Assembly: GCA_014240165.1 (NCBI GenBank)
Contig: JAAZXM010000003.1
Location: 1 to 64,000, forward strand
Source of the DNA: Myxococcales bacterium
Lineage (GTDB): Bacteria; Myxococcota_A; UBA9160; UBA4427
Length of the DNA: 64,000 nucleotides
Reading direction: 5' to 3'
The position numbers were made by a program, and so were the translations under genes. The notes below the pieces were generated by a model, which saw only the letters and a program-made list of their open reading frames with translations, was not told the DNA's origin and did no database searches. Shown here in pieces: positions 16,470 to 25,481 of this stretch. The number at the start of each line of letters is the position of its first letter. Position 1 is the first letter of the stretch.

Positions 16470-17753
16470 ATGGCTCATCGAACAGAGACCCAAGCCCTGC
16501 ATGCAGGGCACCGTGCCGACCCCACCACCGGGTCGGTGGCCGTCCCCATCTACCAGACCACCAGCTATCAATTCAACGACGCTGAGCACGCGGCCAGCCT
16601 CTTTGCGCTTTCCGAGCTTGGAAATATCTATACCCGGATCATGAATCCGACGAACGACGTCCTGGAGCAGCGCCTGACCGCGATGGAGGGCGGCGCGGCC
16701 GGTCTGGCCCTCGCTTCGGGGCAGGCGGCGTCGATGTTCGCGATTCTCAACATCGCGGCATCCGGTGATAATTTTGTGTGCTCGCAGCATATTTACGGCG
16801 GCACCTGGAATCTCTTCGATGTCACATTGCGCGATCTGGGGATTGAGGTCCGTTTTGTCGATCCGACAGACCCCGAGAACTTTCGCGCGGCTACGGATGA
16901 CAAGACGCGCGCCTATTACGGCGAAACTCTTCCCAATCCGAAGCTCGAAATGTTTCCGATTTCCGAGGTGGCAGCAATCGGTCGTGAACTCGGCGTGCCG
17001 CTGATCATGGACAACACTGCGGCTCCGATTCTTTGCCGGCCCTTTGATCATGGGGCTGCGATTACGATGTACTCCACGACCAAATACCTCGGAGGGCACG
17101 GGAACTCGATTGGCGGCGTATTGATCGATGGCGGCAACTTTGACTGGGAGGCCAACCGGGAGCGCTTTCCCCTGCTTACCCGGCCGGATCCGGGCTATCA
17201 CGGAGCTGTTTGGCTGGAAGCAGCCAAGCCCCTGGGCCCCATCGCATACGCACTCAAGGCGAGGGTGACCCTGTTGCGTGACGTGGGCGCAGCGATGTCG
17301 CCCTTCAACGCATTCCTCTTTCTTCAGGGGGTCGAGACCGTCAGCCTGCGAATGCAAAAGCATTGCGAGAACGCATCTGTCGTGGCGGAATACCTCTCCC
17401 AGCACGATAAGGTCGAGAAGGTCATTCACCCGAGCTTGCAAAAAGGCGAGGCCCGGCGCCGTGCGGACGCGTATCTCTCGGGCGGATATGGCGGACTCGT
17501 GGGGATGGAGTTGGCGGGGGGCAAGGCGGCGGGCCAGGCTTTTATCAATAACCTCGAACTTCTCTATCACGTCGCCAATATCGGCGATGCCCGGAGCCTG
17601 GCGATTCACCCGGCGAGCACCACCCATAGCCAGCTTTCCGAAGAGGATCTTCTGGCCTCGGGTGTGACGCCCGGTTACGTGCGGCTTTCAATCGGAATCG
17701 AGCACGTCGACGACATCATTGCGGATATCGAGCAGGCACTCGCGAAGGTTTGA
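16470..17753 (+). CDS. metY: O-acetylhomoserine sulfhydrylase
   Basis: This 427-residue PLP enzyme makes homocysteine from O-acetylhomoserine and sulfide, the direct-sulfhydrylation route to methionine. It has the Cys/Met-metabolism fold: the start RTETQALHAGHRADPTTGSV, SYQFND, YTRIMNPT at about 54-61, and the PLP lysine Lys205 in YSTTKYLGGHG. The insertion typical of the MetY branch (IGGVLIDGGNFDW, with FPLLTRPDPGYHG) sets it apart from MetB/MetC. AAGGAG lies before ATG 16470. It converges with metA, only 10 bases separating the stops, so the two methionine steps sit side by side on opposite strands. No SAM riboswitch is evident in the 66-base leader. Confidence 0.92.
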   Translation: MAHRTETQALHAGHRADPTTGSVAVPIYQTTSYQFNDAEHAASLFALSELGNIYTRIMNPTNDVLEQRLTAMEGGAAGLALASGQAASMFAILNIAASGDNFVCSQHIYGGTWNLFDVTLRDLGIEVRFVDPTDPENFRAATDDKTRAYYGETLPNPKLEMFPISEVAAIGRELGVPLIMDNTAAPILCRPFDHGAAITMYSTTKYLGGHGNSIGGVLIDGGNFDWEANRERFPLLTRPDPGYHGAVWLEAAKPLGPIAYALKARVTLLRDVGAAMSPFNAFLFLQGVETVSLRMQKHCENASVVAEYLSQHDKVEKVIHPSLQKGEARRRADAYLSGGYGGLVGMELAGGKAAGQAFINNLELLYHVANIGDARSLAIHPASTTHSQLSEEDLLASGVTPGYVRLSIGIEHVDDIIADIEQALAKV

Positions 17754-17763
17754 TGCGGGGACC

Positions 17764-18708
17764 TCAGGGTTCTTTAGAGGCACTAATGCCGGAGAGGTCT
17801 GCGAGGTCGAAGGGGTTTTCCCGGTAGAGTTGATATGTCCAGTTGGCCACCAGGAGGAAGGCGTAGGGTCGCCAGCTGTTGGTGGGCAGTTTGCTGGGGT
17901 CATCTTCGGGGAAGTAGTTTGCGGGGAGTGCTGTCTCGAGCCCCGCTGATTGGTCGCGCTCATATTCCTCTGCGAGGGTCTCGGCATCGTATTCGAGGTG
18001 GTTGAGAACGAAGAGATCTCGGCCACTTTGGCTGGCCACCATGGCTACGCCCGACTCCGGCGATCGGGAGAGGATTTGCAGGTCCGGCGCTGCCGCAACG
18101 TCTTCGGGATGGTTTCCGGTGTAGCGTGAAACGGGCATGGGAAAGCGGTGGGTGAACCCCGCCAGCAGGCCGGTGGGCCGTTGTTCGGTCTCCAGGATGT
18201 GGTCGAATACGCCGAAGAGTTTCTCGGGATGCTCGAATTTGGGCACCTGGTGAAGGTGGTACATCAAGGCTTGTGCGCCCCAACAAATCCCGAGCCTGCC
18301 TGCGACATGCCCCGAAGACCAATCGATGATCTCGGTGAGTTCCTCCCAGTAGTCGACATCCTCGAAGACCAGGCGCTCGATGGGTGCGCCCGAGATGATC
18401 ATGCCGTCGAAGTACTCTTCGCGGATCTCGGGCAACTTCCGGTAGAACTGGTTCATGTGTCCACTGGGCGCGTTGCGGGGCTCGTAGCTCTCCGTGGTCA
18501 TCAAGGTGAGTTCGATCTGGAGCGGCGTATTCCCCAGGAGCCGGGCGTATTGGATTTCGGTCTGGTGCTTACGGGGCATCAGGTTCAGGAAGAGGATCTT
18601 GAGCGGGCGGATGCTCTGCTGGCTCGCGCGTTCCTGGCCGATGAGTTCGATACCTTCTTCCTCGAGTTCTCTTCGGGCAGGCAGTTCGCTAGGAATCTTG
18701 ATAGGCAT
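17764..18708 (-). CDS. metA: homoserine O-acyltransferase of MetA family, predicted acetyl-specific
   Basis: This 314-residue enzyme activates the homoserine hydroxyl in methionine biosynthesis. MetA-family features are clear: PLKILFLNLMPRK at 35-47, the nucleophile Cys142 in GICWGAQA, and the His237 and Glu239 pair in LNHLEYD. Residue 111 is Glu (GAPIE). In MetA proteins Glu at this position gives acetyl-CoA specificity, while Gly, as in E. coli, gives succinyl-CoA. The product should therefore be O-acetylhomoserine, exactly what the adjacent MetY consumes. It is therefore better called MetAA-type than succinyltransferase. Divergent from the TauD-like gene. Confidence 0.93.
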   Translation of the reverse strand: MPIKIPSELPARRELEEEGIELIGQERASQQSIRPLKILFLNLMPRKHQTEIQYARLLGNTPLQIELTLMTTESYEPRNAPSGHMNQFYRKLPEIREEYFDGMIISGAPIERLVFEDVDYWEELTEIIDWSSGHVAGRLGICWGAQALMYHLHQVPKFEHPEKLFGVFDHILETEQRPTGLLAGFTHRFPMPVSRYTGNHPEDVAAAPDLQILSRSPESGVAMVASQSGRDLFVLNHLEYDAETLAEEYERDQSAGLETALPANYFPEDDPSKLPTNSWRPYAFLLVANWTYQLYRENPFDLADLSGISASKEP

Positions 18709-18879
18709 GAAAGGTCGTCGTCTCGATAGCGGGTAGGCAGGAGGCGCTACCGTTGCACAGGCCTCTCTCGCCGGCCACCCCGTCCTGAGGCCTTATGCTT
18801 TCCGGCGTTTGCGTTATTTTAGACTCAATTGCCCTGATGGTATTTTCGAGTGTGAGAGAAAAGAGGGAGGTGGTTTCCG

Positions 18880-19902
18880 ATGTCAGAATACGCGGCTGTC
18901 CCCGGCCCCGCGGATTGGACGGCGAAGGACTATTCGGAAGTCGATCGCTGGGCGGAAAGTATGGGCGCTGCCGAAGTAGCGGAACTGCAACACGCGGCTG
19001 AGCAGATGCCTACCGATATGCGGGAATGGGTGGGCCTGAAGCCAGCAGATATTCCCCTGAAGAGTATCGGAGCCAAGCTCGCCCGGATCACGGATGACCT
19101 CGAGAGGGGAAGAGGGTTTGCTCTTCTACGAGGCATTGACCTGCCGAGTGACGATTTCGATCGGGTTCGTCGCATGAAGTGGGTGTTGGCGGTCAACCTG
19201 GGCGATGTGATCGCTCAGAACGCCAAGGGCGAAATGATGGGGTCTGTCCAGGCCGAGTTCGAGGGCCAGCGAACCGCAGATGTTCGCGGCTACGTGAGCC
19301 GAGACGAGCTGAGATTTCACTGTGATGGGGGAGATGTGGCGACGCTTCTTTGTGTCCGCCAGGCGCCTGTGGGCGGATCGAATTCGCTGGTGAGCAGCGT
19401 GGCGATTCACAACGCCATGGCGAGGGAGTGTCCGGAACACCTGCCAACGCTCTATCGGGGCCTGCCGCTCTACATGCGAAAAGAGTCGGCTTCTGAAGGG
19501 AAGCTCGATAGTGCAACCCTTCCCCGGATTCCCCTCTTTAGGCTCTCCGGAGGGCAGTTGGTGTGTTTCAGCAACTTGAAGTTGATGGAACTTTCTTACG
19601 AGACCGCCGGGATTTCCATGCCGCCCGAGGAGCGGGCGGCTCTCGAGGCGTATGAGGAAATCGCAGAGCGCGACGAGATGAAGATCGAGTTCAAGCTGGA
19701 GCCCGGAGATATGCTCCTGACGCATAATCTGACGGTTATGCACAAGCGAGCCGCCTTTGAGGATGATCCCGACCCCGCGAAGGCTCGGCTCATGCTTCGG
19801 CTCTGGTACAACGTGCGGGGAGGCCGGAGCCAGGCTTTCCAGAAGCCCGAGGAGCGCAGGGGTTATTTTACCCAGGCACCACTCGTGATACAGGAAGCCT
19901 GA
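18880..19902 (+). CDS. TauD/TfdA-family Fe(II)/2-oxoglutarate dioxygenase
   Basis: This 340-residue oxygenase has the facial triad His147-X-Asp149 (RFHCDGGD) and distal His288 (VMHKRAAFED), with Arg307 (MLRLWYN) placed to bind 2-oxoglutarate. The GGSNSLVSS block after the first ligands and GDMLLTHN before the last are typical of a TauD-like subgroup that includes unassigned oxygenases as well as gamma-butyrobetaine-type enzymes. It is not a close match to taurine dioxygenase itself. GGGAGG lies before ATG 18880. The convergent neighbour is an FAD monooxygenase. Substrate unknown. Confidence 0.88.
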   Translation: MSEYAAVPGPADWTAKDYSEVDRWAESMGAAEVAELQHAAEQMPTDMREWVGLKPADIPLKSIGAKLARITDDLERGRGFALLRGIDLPSDDFDRVRRMKWVLAVNLGDVIAQNAKGEMMGSVQAEFEGQRTADVRGYVSRDELRFHCDGGDVATLLCVRQAPVGGSNSLVSSVAIHNAMARECPEHLPTLYRGLPLYMRKESASEGKLDSATLPRIPLFRLSGGQLVCFSNLKLMELSYETAGISMPPEERAALEAYEEIAERDEMKIEFKLEPGDMLLTHNLTVMHKRAAFEDDPDPAKARLMLRLWYNVRGGRSQAFQKPEERRGYFTQAPLVIQEA

Positions 19903-19932
19903 ACGAGGCCCTCTGACCCACGCCGGGGTGGA

Positions 19933-21138
19933 TCAATCCCGAAGGCGAACCTTCGTCACGCCAAAGGGCATCGCCTTTACGCGTCCGGCCAGTTTAGAAC
20001 GAGCTCCCGGCCGCGCGAGAATTTTGGCTACGAGTCGTCTCAAGGGTTCCGACCACCACGCTGAGCTGAATCCGACCTTGGGCGGCATTCCCTGCAGCCG
20101 CTGGATATGTCTCACTTCGGGCATGCGTTCTTTTTCGATGGCCTTGAGGGCTTGGTCGAGGACGGCGGGGTCTTCAGAGAATAGGGCCGGTACCAGGTGG
20201 TTGGTCGCCACGATGGTGTCTCGCAAAGCGATGTTGATTCCCTGTCCGCCCACGGGTGACATGGTATGTGCGGCATCTCCGATCAGGAGGGCCCCCGGAA
20301 TGCTCCATTGTTTGACGCAGTCCGATACTGAATCCAGCAGGAAGGGCTTTTCGAGTTCGTCTTCTTCCTCCCGAAGGAAAGAGCCCAGTTTGGGTGAAAT
20401 GTGGTCGGCGATTTCTTTCAACCATTCGTTGGAAGTCCGGTTCTTGAGCTTGCTGTAGCTGCCCTTGAGGATGAGCCAAGCGATTTGGAGTTGCTTGTCG
20501 GCATTTTCGTAGGCCAGCATGAAGTGGCCTTTGCCCATGAATACGGAAGGACCAGGCCAGTCCTTCGGGCACGGAATCTTCCACCAAACGACATCGAGGG
20601 GAGGGCTTACGTGACGGCTCTCGAAGCCTCCGTGCTTGCGAACAGCGGAAGCTCGGCCATCAGCGCCCACCACGAGATCGGCGTGATAGTGACGTTCCCC
20701 TTCGTGAGTTCGAGCGCGCACGCCGACGACCCGGGTACCGTCCAAAAGAAGTTCCTTGACCGAGGCGCCTCGCTCGAGTTTGAAATGGGAGCTCTTTTCG
20801 GCCTGGCCGATGACCATCTCGAGAAAATGAGGCTGGGAAATCGCCTGGGGGGGATGGCCTTGAAAGAGTTCGGCATCAAATTCCTGGCTAAAGACAAGGC
20901 TCCCGTTGAGGTAGAGCGTGATTGACTCTTGGATCTGGTGAGGCACAGAGGCCATGGCGTCCATCAGGCCCATCTCTTCGATGGCCTCGACGCCGCTGGG
21001 CATCAAAACTTCGCCTCGAAACTCTCGTGAAGAGTTCAGTTGCCTCTCGAGGAGCGTGACGTCGACGCCTCGATGGGCGAGGAGGTAGGCGAGGGTGGCC
21101 CCGGCTGGGCCCGCTCCGACAATGATCACACTGGGCAA
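19933..21138 (-). CDS. FAD-dependent aromatic-hydroxylase-type monooxygenase
   Basis: This 401-residue flavoprotein is of the p-hydroxybenzoate hydroxylase fold. The N-terminal dinucleotide motif is IIVGAGPAGATLAYLL (residues 5-20), the second motif VVGADGRAS is near 155-163, and the FAD ribityl motif is GDAAHTMSPVGGQGIN near 287-302. A TTG start at 21138 is used, with GGAGAG just upstream. Typical activities are hydroxylation or epoxidation of aromatic or polyketide substrates. It converges with the TauD-like gene. The next genes upstream are another cupin and a diiron oxidase, hinting at an oxidative pathway, but substrates are unknown. Confidence 0.88.
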   Translation of the reverse strand: MPSVIIVGAGPAGATLAYLLAHRGVDVTLLERQLNSSREFRGEVLMPSGVEAIEEMGLMDAMASVPHQIQESITLYLNGSLVFSQEFDAELFQGHPPQAISQPHFLEMVIGQAEKSSHFKLERGASVKELLLDGTRVVGVRARTHEGERHYHADLVVGADGRASAVRKHGGFESRHVSPPLDVVWWKIPCPKDWPGPSVFMGKGHFMLAYENADKQLQIAWLILKGSYSKLKNRTSNEWLKEIADHISPKLGSFLREEEDELEKPFLLDSVSDCVKQWSIPGALLIGDAAHTMSPVGGQGINIALRDTIVATNHLVPALFSEDPAVLDQALKAIEKERMPEVRHIQRLQGMPPKVGFSSAWWSEPLRRLVAKILARPGARSKLAGRVKAMPFGVTKVRLRD

Positions 21139-21673
21139 GGTTCTCTCCGCTGAGGCCTATTTGCTGCAAGAGTAGCGCTGAGCGGCCATATCAGCAGTTT
21201 TCAGCGGAGAAGTCGAGCAGTTATTCAACGGCTGTTGAGTAAGGAGTGGGTGCAAAGCTGATCAAGCGCCGGCATTCCTTTGTTCTCTTAGGGCCGTAGA
21301 GGCCTACGATGATTATCGGGGGGGGGCTCTGAGCAGCGGAGAGCCGGAGGCGGAATAGTGCGAGGTCTTTGTCAGTCCCCCGACGAAGCTTTGCCGGATC
21401 TGTTGAGCCTCCCCCCGGAAATTCTTCAATCCGCCTCGCCGCCAGGGACTTACTTCGATGCCTTCCCGCTTCGTCTCCTGACGACCGACCCGCTCGCGAC
21501 AATGCGGTCCTGTGCGCCTGAGTATCTTTGACCTGGACAGGCCAGTTGTTCCTGGGCTTGATGCTCGTGATCGGCGTTGGGTTCGTGGTGCATCGAGGGG
21601 AGCATCGCTGAACGCTTCCGCGCCGTACGGCGATGGAGCGCGGCGAGACCAATATTCGGAGAGTCGCTTGGGC
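21139..21673. other. intergenic region, no gene recognised
   Basis: This 535-bp region lies between two leftward genes. Several frames are open, but their translations are Arg/Ser/Pro-rich and show no family features. A homopolymeric G run is at about 21317-21326. It may hold the promoter of the FAD monooxygenase. Confidence 0.35.
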
Positions 21674-22174
21674 TCAGCCGGCGTCCGCGCCGCCCAATGC
21701 CATGCGCGTGCGCTTGTCGTAATCCCCAAGTACTGCGGAGGTAAAGCCGAAGTCCGTGATCGCGAGGATTCGCAGGTCCATTTCGGGGTGGGTGTTATGG
21801 GTCTGGTGCATGATCCAGCGGGGTACGAAGGCGAGGCTCCCCGGGGAAAGCGGGGTCCACGACTCGCCCACCAGCAACTCACCCTCACCTTCGATTACGA
21901 AGAAGAGCGATTCATGCGCGTGCTTGTGGCGTTCGTTGTAGGAGAGTGGGGCGATGCGCATGATGCGCGGATCCATGGTCTGGGCCTCGGGGAACGAGGC
22001 CCGCTCGACGGTGAAGTCGATTTTGAGGCGATCGTTCTTGTTTCCGTAGATTGTTTTTCGAGGGCCTTCGGTGGAGGAAACCCACCGCTCGGGGGGGACT
22101 GCGTCGCCCAGGGGTTCGCGGGACTGCGCACGGGCTACGAGTTGGCGCACGGGGTCGGGGATCTGTTCGGACAT
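21674..22174 (-). CDS. single-domain cupin next to HDO enzyme
   Basis: This 166-residue cytosolic cupin has the first motif RHKHAHESLFFVIEGEGEL, giving His-X-His and Glu metal ligands, and the second motif PGSLAFVPRWIMHQTHN, giving the last His. The site looks intact, so it could be a dioxygenase, an isomerase or a small-molecule sensor. GGAG six to eight bases before ATG 22174 supports the start over the longer frame to 22258. It lies 23 bases after the HDO gene on the same strand, so they almost certainly share an operon. Confidence 0.78.
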   Translation of the reverse strand: MSEQIPDPVRQLVARAQSREPLGDAVPPERWVSSTEGPRKTIYGNKNDRLKIDFTVERASFPEAQTMDPRIMRIAPLSYNERHKHAHESLFFVIEGEGELLVGESWTPLSPGSLAFVPRWIMHQTHNTHPEMDLRILAITDFGFTSAVLGDYDKRTRMALGGADAG

Positions 22175-22197
22175 GGTTTTCTCCAAGAGCTTGAGCT

Positions 22198-23394
22198 TCA
22201 AGAGAGCATCTGGCCAGCACGGGAGGGGTTCAGCGCTCGGCTGTACATCCAATCCCAAAAGGCGCTGCGCAGGCTAAGGGCCTTGAGCATGCCTCGCCGC
22301 AATTCGCGTGCGGTGGAAGCGTCGGTGACCAATTCGGCAGCGACATTCTGGAGAGTTTCCTGGTGGTGGTCATCGACCGCAGTGTGGAGCGGAAAGAAGA
22401 CGGTGTCTCTGGGGCTGAGATCTTTCAGTCGTGCGATCGCCTGGCTGAAAGGCACATAGATTGTACTGACGATCTGCTCTGTTCCGAGCCCCAGCGCACC
22501 TACCGCCTCGGCGGGGGAACCATTCGAGAGGAGCGAGAGAAACATTTCTCTCCAACAGATGACCTGATCCGACTCGCCTGCGCCATCGGGGTCCGCGACG
22601 CCCATGGCACGTCGAAATCGATCGAAGAGTTGGGGATGGGGCCGGCCGACGATCCAGTCCGGCTTGATCCCTGACTCCTTCAATTCGATCAACTCGTGTT
22701 CTTCATAGATACCGGATTCCTCGGTGAGATTCTCGAGCAATTCGTCTCGATGCCTGGGATTCGTCAGCTGGGAGATCACAGTGGTGAGGTAGCGAGGGAA
22801 ATGCTTGGCGTAGCCCGGGTATTGTCGGGCGAAGTCGGCCAGCGCCCAGCGGGTATCGGGGAGATCGCCCGAGGCGAGCGCTTCAAGGTAGGGGTGCTTG
22901 ACTGCTCGGTGATCGAGTGCTTCGGAAGCCAGGCCCCTCACGTACGAGAGGGCATCTCCCCTGGCAAACTCTCCGGCCGTCTTGGGACTCTCCCATGAGT
23001 CCAACACGCTCCACGTAAGGTCCGCCCTGGGCCAGCCGAGTTGGCTCGAGGAGGGCAGGGCGACGCTCATATTCTCTGAGCTGCGAGCGAATTTTTCCAT
23101 CAGGTGCTGAGAATGAGCCAAGCCGTTTAGGGTGGTGTAGCCGGTCTTTAGCAGAGTGAAGGCCGTGCGCACAGTAGCCGGATTCGCACTGCTCAGGCTG
23201 GTCTCGCGACCCGACAGGGGCGCGATAGCTTCGTCGGCCAGTTGGCTATCGCGTTGCTTCCGAGCCGGACACGGAGCGGCAGAAACGGATCTGCGTAACT
23301 GTGAATTTCGGCTGAGTGCGGTGAGGTTGTTCTCGGAGCGCGGTTCGGGGGTTACTGGCCGCAGTTCTAAGTTCTTGGTCATCGTCATCGACAT
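22198..23394 (-). CDS. heme-oxygenase-like diiron oxidase (HDO, Haem_oxygenas_2 family)
   Basis: This 398-residue protein has a C-terminal all-helical haem-oxygenase-like domain (about residues 150-395) of the iron-containing redox enzyme family. Typical sequence is HPYLEALASGDLP (167-179), HFPRYL (198-203) and ENLTEESG (221-228). Candidate diiron ligands are Glu226, His233, Glu306, His337, Asp341 and His344. Their E-x6-H, later E, and H-x3-D-x2-H pattern resembles CADD-type members. Known HDOs fragment or oxidise fatty acids, amino acids or their own side chains. The first 140 residues, a long Ser/Arg-rich and helical region, are not assigned. The start at ATG 23394 follows AGAGG; ATG 23388 and 23382 are alternatives. 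It is the first gene of a pair with a cupin. Confidence 0.8.
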   Translation of the reverse strand: MSMTMTKNLELRPVTPEPRSENNLTALSRNSQLRRSVSAAPCPARKQRDSQLADEAIAPLSGRETSLSSANPATVRTAFTLLKTGYTTLNGLAHSQHLMEKFARSSENMSVALPSSSQLGWPRADLTWSVLDSWESPKTAGEFARGDALSYVRGLASEALDHRAVKHPYLEALASGDLPDTRWALADFARQYPGYAKHFPRYLTTVISQLTNPRHRDELLENLTEESGIYEEHELIELKESGIKPDWIVGRPHPQLFDRFRRAMGVADPDGAGESDQVICWREMFLSLLSNGSPAEAVGALGLGTEQIVSTIYVPFSQAIARLKDLSPRDTVFFPLHTAVDDHHQETLQNVAAELVTDASTARELRRGMLKALSLRSAFWDWMYSRALNPSRAGQMLS

Positions 23395-23991
23395 CTGCCT
23401 CTGCTTGGCCGGGGGGCGTAGGCCAGACGCGCCTCCCGTAGTCAAACTTCCCGAATGGCCCGCCACTACAGTCGATAACACCCCAACCGATGGACCGTAG
23501 AAAACAAAAAACTGGGGAATAATTCGAAAATAGAGCGTCTTTTCGGTCCTGCCGGGGACTTTTGCCAGCAAGAGAAACAAATAACGTTCTATTTAGGTGC
23601 TCAGAGCGGTAAACGGGCGGCAATCCACCCGCGTCCAGGGGAAATCGGCATCCCATTCGATGCGGCGACGCCTCCAACCACCCCGAGTCCAGTCGGGCAG
23701 AGGCGCTTTGTTTGGGCCCGGAATAGCGCGCGCTTGTGGACGCACCCGCTCGAGGCCAGGCCAAAGCCGTTCTCCTCTTCGCATCGCTCGGGGGTGGGGG
23801 AGAAATTCGAAGCCTGATTTCGTGTCATGGCCTCGGGTGCGCTTGCTCGCTCTTCGTCAACCGCGCGAGCGCTTATGCGCTGCGTTCGCCGGCCCTTGCC
23901 CGCGCGGCCCTTGGCGGGGTTCTCGGGATGGCTGTTGATTCTCCAGGCTGATTCGGCTTGGCCGATTGGGGTCGCTATTCTGGCCGCCCAG
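23395..23991. other. divergent promoter region, HDO / sulfatase-like gene
   Basis: This 597-bp spacer is notable for an AT-rich patch at about 23490-23600, unlike the GC-rich surroundings, which probably contains the HDO promoter and leader. The frame upstream of the sulfatase-like lipoprotein is open from 23827 but precedes a clean signal peptide and is taken as non-coding. Confidence 0.4.
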
Positions 23992-25449
23992 ATGAGAGTT
24001 TCGCGAATCGCGTCTTGTCGAGTTCGACGACGCTTGCCCAGAAAGTGGCCGCTTCTGCTGGGGGCGATCGTCCTCTCGGCGTGTGGCGCTGACGACGGCG
24101 CCATCAGCGCCCCGCCGAATATCATCCTGATCAGCCTGGATACGGTTCGGGCCGATCATTTGAGCCTCTACGGCTATTCGAGGCCGACTTCTCCGAACCT
24201 CGATGAGTTTGCGCAGTCGGCGACGCTCTATTCCCGAGCCCATACGACGGCGCCTTGGACGCTCTCGGCGCACGCATCGCTCTTTACTGGGCTTTACCCC
24301 TCGGAGCACGGGGCAGAAATGATCCGACTCGAGCCTGACGCCAACCCGGATCTCGAACTTCCTTTGCCTCCGGGCGCGTTGACCCTGGCCGAGGTTCTCG
24401 GCGAGGCGGGTTACCGCACCGCTTCGATTTCCTCGAACCTGATGTATCTCGTGCCCCGTTACGGCTTGCATCAGGGTTTCGAGCATTTCGAAACCCTGAA
24501 GGGGAGGGGGAAGAAAGCGCCCGCGCGGGGGAATGAAGTCAATGCCCGCACCCAGGAATGGCTGGAAGAGGTGCTCGCCGACCCTGATGGAAGGCCCTTC
24601 TTTCTCTTCATCAACTACATGGACGCCCACACGCCCTATAACACGACACCCCGGCCCGGTTTTCTGGAGGATACGCCGCCCTTTTCCCATCGGAAGCGCA
24701 AATTCCATGAGGCGAGGGTCAACGGCGGCAAGCCGGGGGTTCCCCGCGCGATCCTGGAGCGAACCATCGACCAATACGACCTCTCCATCGCCAACCTCGA
24801 CGATAGCCTGGGCCAATTCTTTGCTTTCTTGAGAGATCAGGATCTCTTCGAGGACGCATTGATCATGGTTGTCTCGGATCACGGGGAATACCTGGGTGAA
24901 CATGATTTGCTCGGCCATGCCAAGGATGTGTATGAGGGGGCGATGCGGGTTCCGCTCATCGTCAAGGCGCCCAAGCAGGTCGAGGCGAGGCAGCAGGATG
25001 AGCTGATCTCCTTGGTTCATCTTCCGCATATGATTCTCGAGCTCGCAGGGCTCGAGGAGCGAGTCGCGGGAGACCCCTTTCCCTATCGCTGGCCCGAAGA
25101 TCAGATCGAGGGACAGATGCGTTATTCGCTCTGGATCGATATTCGGGCACCCTGGGGTGCACGTTTCGATCGAGTTCGCGCGGCACTTTATGATGGCCGG
25201 CATAAATTCATTCACTCATCGGACGGAAAGCATGAACTCTACGATCTCGAAGCGGATCCCGATGAAGCCGAAAATTTGCTCCTCGGCTCTCCTCACCTCG
25301 CCGATACCTGGGCTGGGCGTTTTGCCGCGATCGCGGAAAAAGAGCGAAGAAGGCCCCCGGAACCGGACCTCGACGCCTACCCTGAAGTCGATCACGAACT
25401 CAGTGAAGAAGATCGCGAAAAGCTCCGCGCCATGGGGTATATCGAGTAA
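23992..25449 (+). CDS. sulfatase-like lipoprotein with Thr nucleophile
   Basis: This 485-residue alkaline-phosphatase-superfamily enzyme has a lipobox LSAC with Cys31. The N-terminal metal motif is LISLDTVRADHLSLYGY, with Asp50. The nucleophile loop reads WTLSAHASLFTG: aligned on ASLxTG with the sulfatase C/S-x-P-x-R, the nucleophile position is Thr90, not Cys or Ser. The C-terminal metal block is VVSDHGEYLGEHDLLGHAK. Without a Cys or Ser no formylglycine can form, so it is unlikely to be a classical sulfatase. Phosphodiesterase or phosphotransferase activity, as in Thr-type relatives such as lipid A phosphoethanolamine transferases, is more likely. A very similar gene occurs at 38275-39768. 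The start ATG 23992 is chosen for the signal peptide; its Shine-Dalgarno is weak. Confidence 0.85.
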   Translation: MRVSRIASCRVRRRLPRKWPLLLGAIVLSACGADDGAISAPPNIILISLDTVRADHLSLYGYSRPTSPNLDEFAQSATLYSRAHTTAPWTLSAHASLFTGLYPSEHGAEMIRLEPDANPDLELPLPPGALTLAEVLGEAGYRTASISSNLMYLVPRYGLHQGFEHFETLKGRGKKAPARGNEVNARTQEWLEEVLADPDGRPFFLFINYMDAHTPYNTTPRPGFLEDTPPFSHRKRKFHEARVNGGKPGVPRAILERTIDQYDLSIANLDDSLGQFFAFLRDQDLFEDALIMVVSDHGEYLGEHDLLGHAKDVYEGAMRVPLIVKAPKQVEARQQDELISLVHLPHMILELAGLEERVAGDPFPYRWPEDQIEGQMRYSLWIDIRAPWGARFDRVRAALYDGRHKFIHSSDGKHELYDLEADPDEAENLLLGSPHLADTWAGRFAAIAEKERRRPPEPDLDAYPEVDHELSEEDREKLRAMGYIE

Positions 25450-25481
25450 GCCGGGATCAAGCGCGCCCGCGTCCTACCGGA

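Noticed and set aside
18880..19902. Taurine dioxygenase (tauD) linked to xsc
   Set aside because: It is of the TauD family, but its sequence is not close to the enzyme acting on taurine; a taurine dioxygenase would also release sulfite directly and not need Xsc. The distance is 16 kb.
21221..21652. 143-codon open frame on the minus strand between the cupin and the FAD monooxygenase
   Set aside because: Arg/Ser/Pro-rich translation without domain features and a poor start context.
23857..25215. A 452-codon open frame on the minus strand
   Set aside because: Antisense to the Thr-type sulfatase-like gene; no recognisable family.
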